From HGM12587 sp964561705 (lineage in GTDB: Bacteria > Bacillota > Clostridia > Lachnospirales > Lachnospiraceae): 18,194 nucleotides of DNA. Shown here piece after piece: positions 8,001 through 15,492 of this stretch. Location: the NCBI GenBank assembly GCA_964561705.1, contig CAZLQJ010000035.1, positions 1-18,194 of the forward strand, in the 5' to 3' direction. The position numbers and the translations under genes were made by a program. The notes beneath the pieces are model-generated. The model was not told the DNA's origin, ran no database searches, and was given only the letters and a program-made list of their open reading frames with translations. The stretch's first letter is position 1. Every line of letters starts with the position of its first letter.

Positions 8001-10099
8001 GTACTTACCGGATAAGAGATTTTCTGTTCTGTCCAATCTCTAAGCTGATCCCCATAGAGTGCCATAGTTGTCTGCTGAAGATATTTGGTATAATAAGTAT
8101 AGGAGGCATCGCTTTTGTCTGCCTGCACATACAATACCGTATTGGCATCCGATACCTGTATCTGATATTGATGTCTGTCTGAAGAAAATGCCTGATCCCA
8201 TACATGTGCCTTTCGGTTTTTGGAACTGGAATTGTCATAAGTTGCAAATCCCGTCAATACCTGTTTGACTTCCGGTTTTGCAACGGCAACCCTCAAGCCT
8301 GCAGAAGCTGTAAATTCCGCTGTTGTATGATAATGTTCTTCCAATGTTGCCTGATAACTGTAAACCGCACCCGGTACCAATGCATAGGTCGTTCCCCCTG
8401 CAGTCTTTGGTTCAATCTTACTTCCATTCGCATTCAGCACTTCTGCCGTAACGCCTAAATCCATGGTCAAGGTCACCTCTACTGCGGAAACCTTGGTCAG
8501 ATTTACCGTATAAATATTACAATGCGCTCCTTTGGTTACCTCTACGGTAAAACTTCCGCTGCTGCCATTTAAAATGACGGTACGATCGTTCACTTCTGTG
8601 TGATTTCCCGCCTTAAGCGCTATCTGGTAATCCTGTCCATATGCCGCTGCATCGACTGTAAATCTGTCATCCGTTGTTGTAATATCGTAACTATTTTTGA
8701 AAGGATCAAATCCCGGAAGTACTGAAGATCCTACCTGATTCCGGACTTCTAAAGAAACCAGCGTCGGTACACGTTTTACCTCTGCGGTATAGGACTGCAC
8801 GACCATATTTCCGGTAGCATCTGCTTCCCGGTCATCCAGCCAGCGGATATCCAATTTCATGGAATTTTCTTCCATTCCTTTTGCCAGGAAATTCAAACAA
8901 GACTTTGCACTGGCAAAAGATGCCTTATTTGTATTAGAAGTTACTGCAACATCCGAAACCCATTTTCCGGCATTGACACCTGAACCATAAATATAATCGA
9001 TCCACGGATAAATCGGCACAGAACTTAACGTTCCCTGTGTTTCATACTCCGGTGTTCCTTCAGATTTCTGAATCGTCGGTTTGACACTTCCCGAAAAACT
9101 GTCTGCCACATAGAAAATAATCTTGTGTGCCTTCTGATCATAGACTGTTTTTTCCTCATAAAGTGCTTTGGATGCATTTGCTTCTGCTGTAATCTGACCA
9201 AACCATTCTCCGGAAGGGAGTTTTGCCGAAATAGCCGTTGAACCTTCTCCCACGGTTATATAATTTTCTATCATATTCCACTCACCGCTGGTCATTTCTT
9301 TATTCATCTTTCCAACATTGGTGGTGTAATTATAAGGTGCATGACAATCTGAGATCACATAGGAATAGATCCCGTCACGAAGCTGGATTTCAGTTCCGCT
9401 TCCCTCGGTAACATTTCCATATTCATCTGTAAAGGTAAGTTTTGCATCTTCTACTTCCTTGCCTCCCTGCGTTACGTGTACAGTGACCCATCTGACATCA
9501 CTTTCCAAATATGCTTCATATGCAAGGATTGCTTCTTCCAGCACTTCTCTCTTTCCTTTTAAGATTTCTTCTGTCCCTGTACGCATGTAAGTCAGAAGAT
9601 CCAGATATGCACTTTTCGCCGGCTGATAATTCTGCACATTATTCTCTAATGCCCGATAATCCGCCATCATTTTCAAAGAAACACTGACTTCTTTTGTCAG
9701 TTCCGGAGCCGTATCCATGGTCACATCTGTTCTTTCCGAAAGAAACAGCGTCCCCACCTGATCCGCTGCCGTATCAAGTCCAAATCCGCCATCCGCAAAT
9801 ACCATCGAATAATTTCCTGCAATTCCTTCTACGGAATAGATAAATCCTGTTTCCAGACCGCCAAATTCATAATCACTGTCCAAAAGAGCATCTTTGAGCG
9901 TATCACCGGCTTCATAGGTGATATGCACCGGTTCTACCACAGTTTCATTCTGTGTAAATACTGCAAATGCAAAACTGCCTGTGTTTTTGGCGCCATTCTT
10001 CTGCACTGCCGCCTGCGTATCCATCGAAACACCGGTGGTAACCATCCATAGTCCCAACGCCAACGCTGCAAAACGTTTCATGTTCTTCGCAACCATCAT
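5030..10099 (-). CDS. Large S-layer-anchored protein with Ig-like domains, PQQ-type beta-propeller and three SLH domains
   Basis: This protein has 1689 residues. Residues 1-31 are a signal peptide (cleavage near TQAAVQ). Residues about 45-125 form a small domain with a GDTLKDALLDS-type helix, weakly like DUF4430. Cadherin-like beta-sandwich repeats lie at about 447-536 and 746-858, and a PEGA-like segment at about 862-938. A beta-propeller runs from about 947 to 1380, with repeated strands of the type GYLYTYAGDQILKVDTISGE and DGMIFVGLSGGSVQAFHAET. A Big_3 type Ig domain follows (about 1380-1470), then a Pro-Glu linker, then three SLH domains (1500-1689) that should bind secondary cell-wall polymer. 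It is surface-exposed. It lies 28 nt after the transglutaminase-like gene and 24 nt before the small DUF4430 gene, so it belongs to the riboswitch operon. AAGGAG precedes two adjacent ATG codons (10099 or 10096). By analogy it could be a surface corrinoid-binding propeller; no binding residue can be identified. Confidence 0.9.
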   Translation of the reverse strand: MMVAKNMKRFAALALGLWMVTTGVSMDTQAAVQKNGAKNTGSFAFAVFTQNETVVEPVHITYEAGDTLKDALLDSDYEFGGLETGFIYSVEGIAGNYSMVFADGGFGLDTAADQVGTLFLSERTDVTMDTAPELTKEVSVSLKMMADYRALENNVQNYQPAKSAYLDLLTYMRTGTEEILKGKREVLEEAILAYEAYLESDVRWVTVHVTQGGKEVEDAKLTFTDEYGNVTEGSGTEIQLRDGIYSYVISDCHAPYNYTTNVGKMNKEMTSGEWNMIENYITVGEGSTAISAKLPSGEWFGQITAEANASKALYEEKTVYDQKAHKIIFYVADSFSGSVKPTIQKSEGTPEYETQGTLSSVPIYPWIDYIYGSGVNAGKWVSDVAVTSNTNKASFASAKSCLNFLAKGMEENSMKLDIRWLDDREADATGNMVVQSYTAEVKRVPTLVSLEVRNQVGSSVLPGFDPFKNSYDITTTDDRFTVDAAAYGQDYQIALKAGNHTEVNDRTVILNGSSGSFTVEVTKGAHCNIYTVNLTKVSAVEVTLTMDLGVTAEVLNANGSKIEPKTAGGTTYALVPGAVYSYQATLEEHYHTTAEFTASAGLRVAVAKPEVKQVLTGFATYDNSSSKNRKAHVWDQAFSSDRHQYQIQVSDANTVLYVQADKSDASYTYYTKYLQQTTMALYGDQLRDWTEQKISYPVSTEKNAQILPRLVTKSGQSNVLGLQLRKVSQGILYYQEYTFSLVRSLHLSELAVSAESVGALKFEDQEGNALAFHRDTLDYFVKISADTPKLHLAMAFQNEEDTYSFDGGYYAMINDVRYDDVKSVDYELDVQAAEERIEIKICHKDPEAVSNVYTVTVKKQQPVRVTFQTTPKEATVFVTNELDKKPVYAEEGGKFLFMPEISYTYIVSAPGYRAVEVTGYQLTEKDQQITLPIELEKAPEPEHALPDYEAQWPTFRADFNGNGVVSAKTPTTAEDTVLYWANKIGEGLDSNASGCPILVNGYLYTYAGDQILKVDTISGEVLARGNMLKKSSFAINSPTYADGMIFVGLSGGSVQAFHAETLESLWIYTDPLGGQPNCSIKYQDGYLYTGFWNGETKQANFVCLSATDEDPSRTDEEKLASWRYTHHGFYWAGAYACENFVLVGTDDGASGYTTGHSSVLSFDPKTGKLLDEKVLPGVGDLRSDIMYDEAGTGDYYFTTKGGDFYRLSVNENGIFQNLKQLKLYNYADDRSNPAMSTCTPVVYNGRAYIGVSGTGQFSAYSGHNITVIDLASWSIAYTVRTQGYPQTSGLLTTAYEEETGLVYVYFIDNYTPGKIRVISDRKGQTKPNEVSEEAGYEVAPVLFTPSGNQAQYAICSPISDADGFLYFKNDSANMMCIGPKLEKLEVTRLPDQILYRTGEVFRADGMKVMATYSNGAVREVTDYVTYSEEALTAEDTELIVEFPYVMYQDKNGETGVEYTAPTARIELIVGEAEKPAPEEKPNPDETPDTKPEEKDPVTEAFTDVVADSWYVDAVQYVYNTGLMSGFRDQFTPNANMSRAMVVTTLYRMEGSPAVTDYSAYLAFKDVKEGDWYADAVAWALNNDIATGDPINQKFNPNANVTREQLAAFLYRYTEFKGGSVTERGDFSDMKNADKVSNWALKEMQWAVGTELISGIVEVKGEQIVARDLAPQGNATRAQMATILQRYCEQ

Positions 10100-10127
10100 T
10101 TTTCTCCTTTTCCTTTGTTTCTATCAT

Positions 10128-12362
10128 CTAAAAAAGCCATAAAATATATCGATATTTGATTTTCTTCCAGAAACTACATTGCGTCTCGCAACCTTTGATG
10201 ATCTGTTTCACAAACACTTCGATACACTTTCTTTGGGAGTCCTCCATGATTCCTGTTCCAAATCTTGCTGCTTCATTGATCTTTTTCTCGTCTGCATATT
10301 CCGTCGGATCCAGAATATGAAATCTTTCGTTAAGCATCATGGCATATCCATAAAGTTCTATGATACAGATCCGATTTTCTGCTTCCTTCATCTGTTTTCG
10401 GAACCCTTTTAACCTTAAAAACCGTTTCAGGATCCTGTAAAATACAAAGATCAACACCAAAAGGACGAACAGAAGCAATCCAAATAAGACTTGTTTTACC
10501 TCAAACCGGAATACACTTCTTAAGTTTGGAAGATCTGTATCCTGTTCCTGGATCTTCGGCGGTGTATAAGTTAAGCTGCTCTGGGAAAATCCCTTTCCGG
10601 TGCCTTCTCCCATCCCATCTGCAAGAATCATCCGGGTTTCCTCCCATTCCTCCTCATCAATATAGCCTGGAGTTATCTCAAACGGGATCCATCCCACACC
10701 ATCCATATAATATTCTGTCCAGGCATGGGCATGCGCTTCTGTCAAAACAATCTCCTCATTGGCATTATATTTTTCAGCTTCATCCGCTGATAAAAAATAA
10801 CCTTCCACATATCTTGCCGGAACCCCCATATAACGAAGCATCAGCGTCGCCAGTGTCGCATAATGAGGACTGTATCCTCTGCGGCTCTGTTCCAGAGTGT
10901 ATTTTGCGAAATCATTTTTTCCATTATAAGTGACTGCTGTTTCATCATAGGTCAGTTCATTATCTAAAATTTCCCGCACCAGATCCAAAATATCCGATAA
11001 CGATCGACGGGTATCCTGATCCTGTGTGAAAATATTTTCAAATGCCCCCACAATGGTATTGGTCAGCTGCAGATCATTGGCATAAACAAATTCACGGTAA
11101 GATTCTTCTTTTTTGAGATAATCCGTAACTTCCGGCGTTTTCTGATTTTCCGAAAGCCAGATGGCAAGCTGGTACCACTGAGGAACACTTCCCGGAAAAT
11201 AGTCAACTTCCATAAGTTCACGATCGGCAGAGGTTCGATTGTCTCCCACCGCATCTTTTAACAATACCGTCTGATCATTCAGGGCATAAGGAAGATAAAA
11301 ATGTTCCTTACATGCTCCTTCATTGATAATCTTCAATTTCTGACTTTTCTCACCTGCCGGATTTTTATTCCATGCATCGGCGATCATTGTCTGTCCATAA
11401 AACCCTTCTTTGTGGAGCCAGTAAAAAAGTGCTTCTCCCTCTCTATAAACTTCCTCATCCATCCCTTCCCAGGAAATTCCGGTATAAATCTCCCCGATCC
11501 TTCCTCGAAGATACAGTTTCTGCGGTGTCTGCATATTCAGTCGAAGTGCAGTTTCATGACTCTTTTCAAATGCACCTATATTGAGTAGGTTTCCTTCCGG
11601 CATCCCATCAGCTCCCGTATCGTAACTGATTTTATGAAGCCGGGACTTCAGCTTGCAAACCTCCGTTTCAAAGGACAGGGAATTTGCAAAAATTTTTCCG
11701 GAAAATATTGCCGGGATCAAAAAGACCATTGTTAACAAAAGCATCGGAATATTGGTATAAAGCAGATTTTTCATAGAAATACTTTCATAATATTTTCCAG
11801 CACTAAGAAATAGCATTCCCACAGTCATAATCACCAGACCTGCATCTGCCCGGAATACACCATATGCACACCCCCCAAATGCCGCCATCATAAGAAGCCA
11901 ACAAAAAATTCTACGATTTTTTCCTGAAAGCCCATGAATTGCCAGTAAGAGCCAAAATAGAGGCAATGCAGCCGCCATCCAAACGCCCTGTTCGCCGCGA
12001 ACCGGATAAGAAAGGTAAATATTTCCCTGTTTTCCCGTCAGCAGATCCAACACATCATTTCCCAGAAGTCCAATTCCGTTGATGACTGTCGAAAGACTAC
12101 TTATGGTTACAGCCAGACTGAATAAAAGTCCCACTGGGACGATCCATTTTCTATACTTTGTCTGAAACAGCCCTGCAAACAGGAAGCCAATCAACAGACT
12201 GCCTGCCGCAAATCCTCCCCAGATTCCGGCAATCGATGGAAAACCGGAACACATGGTCCCGATCAGACCCGTCAGCAGCAGCTGACATGCTATCCACTCC
12301 ATCCAATTCCATCTGCAAGCATTTTCTTTTGTTTTTTTAGGAGAAATGTTTAATCCATTCAC
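10128..12362 (-). CDS. Membrane transglutaminase-like protein, expected catalytic Cys replaced by Ser
   Basis: This 744-residue protein has the TgpA-like layout. Membrane helices occupy about residues 25-220, an extracytoplasmic part of about 400 residues contains the transglutaminase core, one helix lies at about 621-643 and a short cytoplasmic tail follows. The core reads SRRGYSPHYATLATLMLRYM (493-512) then GVPARYVEGY. The canonical motif has Cys where Ser498 stands (codon AGT). The His motif HAHAW (544-548) is kept, and the third acidic position is Glu562 in GWIPFEITP instead of the usual Asp. So it either lacks classical activity or uses Ser, or is a structural or peptide-binding relative. 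The start is GTG at 12362, with GAGG 8 nt upstream; the ATG 4 nt earlier meets a stop at once. It follows DUF58 by 11 nt. MoxR, DUF58 and transglutaminase form a recurrent gene trio, whose exact job is unknown. Confidence 0.88.
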   Translation of the reverse strand: MNGLNISPKKTKENACRWNWMEWIACQLLLTGLIGTMCSGFPSIAGIWGGFAAGSLLIGFLFAGLFQTKYRKWIVPVGLLFSLAVTISSLSTVINGIGLLGNDVLDLLTGKQGNIYLSYPVRGEQGVWMAAALPLFWLLLAIHGLSGKNRRIFCWLLMMAAFGGCAYGVFRADAGLVIMTVGMLFLSAGKYYESISMKNLLYTNIPMLLLTMVFLIPAIFSGKIFANSLSFETEVCKLKSRLHKISYDTGADGMPEGNLLNIGAFEKSHETALRLNMQTPQKLYLRGRIGEIYTGISWEGMDEEVYREGEALFYWLHKEGFYGQTMIADAWNKNPAGEKSQKLKIINEGACKEHFYLPYALNDQTVLLKDAVGDNRTSADRELMEVDYFPGSVPQWYQLAIWLSENQKTPEVTDYLKKEESYREFVYANDLQLTNTIVGAFENIFTQDQDTRRSLSDILDLVREILDNELTYDETAVTYNGKNDFAKYTLEQSRRGYSPHYATLATLMLRYMGVPARYVEGYFLSADEAEKYNANEEIVLTEAHAHAWTEYYMDGVGWIPFEITPGYIDEEEWEETRMILADGMGEGTGKGFSQSSLTYTPPKIQEQDTDLPNLRSVFRFEVKQVLFGLLLFVLLVLIFVFYRILKRFLRLKGFRKQMKEAENRICIIELYGYAMMLNERFHILDPTEYADEKKINEAARFGTGIMEDSQRKCIEVFVKQIIKGCETQCSFWKKIKYRYILWLF

Positions 12363-12373
12363 ATTTTTTTCCT

Positions 12374-13504
12374 CTAAACTTCTATATATTCTAAATCTTT
12401 CAGATAACTGTCTACCCCATACGTTACAACTTTTTCATCCGTTCCGGCGTATTCCTTGCCACAGATCAGCATCGTTACATCCTCACAGAGAAAATGCAGG
12501 TTCTCCGGTACTTCTGATGCAAAAAGAAGGAGCTTGCTGTATTCTGCCCCATGTTCTATTCCTTCTGTATCTGCCAAAGGATCTGCCCCATACTTGAGCA
12601 TTCTTGGAATTGCCTGTAACAGCTGCTCTTCCAGATCAATGGTTTCAAATACCTCATTTCCGCCTTCCGTCCAGCCCAGCACAAAGGGAATTCCCTGAGT
12701 GAGAATATCCTGTCCAATGGATGCAATACTCTCTGCCATGGCATCCATTTCTTCCGGCAATGGATTTCCTATATTTTTGTCCCAGAAGATCAACAGGGAC
12801 TTTTCAATCGGAAGACTTGCTTCCTTCACGATCATCTGATTCCTTTTCGCCGACAGTTTCCAATGAATCTGCTTCATACTGTCTCCCGGCACGTAATCTC
12901 TCAGTGCAAATAATTCACTTTGATCGTTTCCATTTTTCACCGATGACCAGTTTTGCGCATCATCCTTCCGATTGGCCGATATTTTCAGATTCACAGTAGA
13001 ACTAAAAGTATCTGGCAGGACTGCAGCATGTGCTTTTGCACTTTGTTTCACCTTCAACGGCAAAAAACCAATCCAATCCATGAGATAAACATCTTCTATC
13101 CCAAAGTCCAGATATCCGCAATATTTTGAAACAAACTGAAATTGTTTTTCATTTTTTTCACCCGGCATCGCAAACAAGATTTCATCCATCCGGGATTTTT
13201 CTCCGGTCAGTCGATTTTTTACCTGCACCTTGCAGTAAATTTTTGCTGCCGGCCAGAAACTTCTATTTTTAATCCATAACTTTCCACTCGTCTGCTCACC
13301 TTTCGACAGACTTTGCACCACAAAGATTCCTGCCTCAATCTGATGTTTTAAGAAGAGATTTCCCGCCCATGTTACAAATGGGATCAAAATCCACACGATT
13401 AGCAATCCCAGCATCAGAATCTCATCCGTAAAAAACATCACTGTACTGATCCCTGTCAGCATAAAGAGCCACCCAAGAAAAGCTCCTGCGATTTTCTTTA
13501 TCAT
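12374..13504 (-). CDS. DUF58 domain protein of the MoxR-associated module
   Basis: This 376-residue protein has two hydrophobic segments at the N-terminus (about 5-24 and 28-48) followed by a beta-rich stretch. The diagnostic DUF58 motif is LRDYVPGDSMKQIHWKLSAK (201-220), ending in VKE. A von-Willebrand-A-like tail follows (FWDKNIGNPLPEEMD and onward). DUF58 proteins are nearly always encoded next to MoxR AAA+ ATPases and are thought to be partners or substrates of them at the membrane. The gene starts at an ATGA overlap with the MoxR stop (13501-13504), so the two are translationally coupled. The transglutaminase-like gene starts 11 nt downstream. The family is clear. The biochemical role is not established, and placement in a corrinoid operon is the only functional clue. 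Confidence 0.9.
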   Translation of the reverse strand: MIKKIAGAFLGWLFMLTGISTVMFFTDEILMLGLLIVWILIPFVTWAGNLFLKHQIEAGIFVVQSLSKGEQTSGKLWIKNRSFWPAAKIYCKVQVKNRLTGEKSRMDEILFAMPGEKNEKQFQFVSKYCGYLDFGIEDVYLMDWIGFLPLKVKQSAKAHAAVLPDTFSSTVNLKISANRKDDAQNWSSVKNGNDQSELFALRDYVPGDSMKQIHWKLSAKRNQMIVKEASLPIEKSLLIFWDKNIGNPLPEEMDAMAESIASIGQDILTQGIPFVLGWTEGGNEVFETIDLEEQLLQAIPRMLKYGADPLADTEGIEHGAEYSKLLLFASEVPENLHFLCEDVTMLICGKEYAGTDEKVVTYGVDSYLKDLEYIEV

Positions 13505-14448
13505 TGAATCAACGACTCCTTCACATCCGGTGTTTTTACTTCTTTTAAAATTTCTGATAAAATATTTTCTGCTGTCTGCTCATGAAGTTTCGCCTTGGAA
13601 GACAGGATCAAACGATGTGCCCCTACACATGAAAAGATTTTCTGTACATCCTCAGAATTTACATAATCTCTTCCTTCCATATAGGCATGTGCTTTTGCCG
13701 CACGACATAAAGCAATGGCACCTCGCGGGCTGATTCCAAGCTGTACATATATATTTTCTCTTGTTTTTTCCACAAGATCTGAAATATACTCATAGATCAG
13801 ATCTGATACATGAATTTTAGTCGTTTCTCCGATCAGCTCCAGAAGTTCCGGAATATTTACCGCAGCTTCTACCTGATCCAACGGATTTGCATGATGACGT
13901 TCCTTCATGATCTCAATCTGGCTTCTCCGATCCGGATAACCCATGGAAATCTTCATCAGGAAACGATCCAACTGGGCTGACGGAAGCATCTGGGTACCTG
14001 CTGATCCCACAGGATTCTGTGTCGCAAGTACAATGAACGGATCTTTCAGTTCTCTGGTAACTCCGTCCACTGTCACCTGTTTTTCTTCCATTGCCTCCAA
14101 AAGTGCAGACTGTGTCTTACTGGAAGTTCGGTTGATTTCATCTGCCAACAAAAGATTTGTCATAATGGCTCCCGACTTATACTGTAATTCTCCGGTCTGC
14201 ATATCATAAACGGAAAAACCGATGATATCCGAAGGCATGGTATCCGAAGTAAACTGAATACGTTTGGTATCAATCCCCAAAGCCTTTGCAAATGCCGTTG
14301 CCAGAGTTGTCTTTCCAACGCCCGGAACGTCTTCCAGTAAAATATGCCCCTGGGCAAGAATTGTGATCAAAACTTTATCGATCATGTCATCTTTTCCGAT
14401 AATTACCTTTTTTACTTCCTTTTTGATCTGTATGATTTTATCATTCAT
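13501..14448 (-). CDS. MoxR-family AAA+ ATPase
   Basis: This 315-residue cytoplasmic ATPase has the Walker A segment EDVPGVGKTTLA (39-50), Walker B LLLADEIN (99-106), Sensor 1 ATQNP (142-146) and the MoxR segment PSAQLDRFLMKISMGYPD (156-173). MoxR proteins act as chaperone-like ATPases that mature or remodel membrane and metal-dependent complexes, usually together with DUF58 or VWA proteins. I place the start at ATG 14448 because AAGGAG lies 8 nt upstream. An upstream ATG at 14481 would add 11 residues but has no ribosome binding site. The gap to the toroid lipoprotein gene is 33 nt, and the stop overlaps the DUF58 start (ATGA). All catalytic motifs look intact. A partner complex for surface assembly is inferred from context only. 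Confidence 0.94.
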   Translation of the reverse strand: MNDKIIQIKKEVKKVIIGKDDMIDKVLITILAQGHILLEDVPGVGKTTLATAFAKALGIDTKRIQFTSDTMPSDIIGFSVYDMQTGELQYKSGAIMTNLLLADEINRTSSKTQSALLEAMEEKQVTVDGVTRELKDPFIVLATQNPVGSAGTQMLPSAQLDRFLMKISMGYPDRRSQIEIMKERHHANPLDQVEAAVNIPELLELIGETTKIHVSDLIYEYISDLVEKTRENIYVQLGISPRGAIALCRAAKAHAYMEGRDYVNSEDVQKIFSCVGAHRLILSSKAKLHEQTAENILSEILKEVKTPDVKESLIQ

Positions 14449-14481
14449 TCCTTTTTCTCCTTGTATCTGTATAAATATCAT

Positions 14482-15492
14482 TTATTGAAAATCAAAGATC
14501 CATCTGCCCTCTGTACGAAAAGCCTCTACTGCTTCCAATGCAAGCAATGCCTGATAGGTAGCCATCAGATTTCCCTCTTCCTGATCCTCAATATGCTGAT
14601 ACATTCCATCCTTTCTTCTGAAACTGTTCAGTGCATCCAGCACCGTCTGTTCCTTCTGAAACATTTCCGCAGTTTCCGGATCCATCCCCAACGCACAAAG
14701 TGCAAGAATTACCTGGGCACAGTTTTCCGCATTTTTATCTCCATAGCTGACAAAACATCCATCCTCTGTCATATTTTCTGAAAGCCAGGAAAGTGCCTGT
14801 TCCACAGATTTATTCACGGTTTCATCCCCGCGATAAGGTGCCAGCGCCTGCAATGCCATCGCTGTAATATCAATGTCACTTCCCAGACTGAGATCCAGAC
14901 AAAATCCGCCATCCGGCTGCTGATAACTTAACAGTTCCCCGATCAGTGTTTCCCGATCAACTGGCGCTTCTTCCGGAATCTCTGTATCCGTTGCATCCAG
15001 TACCAGCAATGCATAAATCAATCCGTTCGATCCCTGAAGTCCCGGAGAACCTCCCACAAACTCATAAGTTCCATCTGCGATCAGATCGACACATTTTCCC
15101 TGATATTCCACTGCAGAAGGTTCTGCACCCAAAGCCAGCATAGTCAGAGCGATCCGATGATATTCCGTTGCCTTGACCTGATGGAGTCCGCCATTGATTT
15201 CATATTGCCCTATCACATAACTTTTCAAACGCTCCAAATAAGCATCATAGGCATCTTCTCTTCCTGAAAATGCAAGAGTCATGGCAATCCAGTCACTGGA
15301 TGAATTTCCTGCGATCATGAGGTCTTCCTCCGCAAGAACCTCCCCGTTTTTTCCAAGTTTCTGTATACTTTTCGCTGTCTGATCAATCATCTGTTCCACA
15401 GACTGATTCGTATTTCCAAAACAGCCTGTTAAAAAAACACCTATCAGCAGGATTCCTGCATAAGATAAAAATTTTCGAACTGCTTGCTTCAT
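14482..15492 (-). CDS. Lipoprotein with intrinsic-factor/transcobalamin-like alpha/alpha-toroid
   Basis: This 336-residue protein has a lipoprotein signal peptide: charged MKQAVRK, a hydrophobic core and lipobox LTGC with Cys24. The mature part shows repeated helical-pair motifs of the terpenoid cyclase / prenyltransferase toroid type. They include DWIAMTLAFSG (67-77), EYHRIALTMLALGAEP (110-125), GSNGLIYALLVLDA (154-167), QQPDGGF (191-197), DIDITAMALQALAPY (206-220), ENCAQVILALCALGMDP (256-272) and NLMATYQALLALEAVE (308-323). This fold is the N-terminal B12-binding barrel of animal intrinsic factor and transcobalamin; bacterial relatives also exist outside B12 biology. No prenyltransferase or cyclase catalytic motif is evident. 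The start is ATG 15492, with GGAG 7 nt upstream. A longer open frame to 15663 is only another frame of the upstream Pro-Glu repeat (Arg/Lys-rich, no signal peptide). The gene sits directly after the large DUF4430 gene, so the two halves of a transcobalamin-like pair are adjacent. Confidence 0.88.
   Translation of the reverse strand: MKQAVRKFLSYAGILLIGVFLTGCFGNTNQSVEQMIDQTAKSIQKLGKNGEVLAEEDLMIAGNSSSDWIAMTLAFSGREDAYDAYLERLKSYVIGQYEINGGLHQVKATEYHRIALTMLALGAEPSAVEYQGKCVDLIADGTYEFVGGSPGLQGSNGLIYALLVLDATDTEIPEEAPVDRETLIGELLSYQQPDGGFCLDLSLGSDIDITAMALQALAPYRGDETVNKSVEQALSWLSENMTEDGCFVSYGDKNAENCAQVILALCALGMDPETAEMFQKEQTVLDALNSFRRKDGMYQHIEDQEEGNLMATYQALLALEAVEAFRTEGRWIFDFQ

Noticed and set aside
14482..15492. 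Functional prenyltransferase, squalene cyclase or polysaccharide lyase for the toroid protein
   Set aside because: The fold family includes such enzymes, but no DxDD-type or other catalytic motif is evident, and the protein is an exported lipoprotein in a B12 context.
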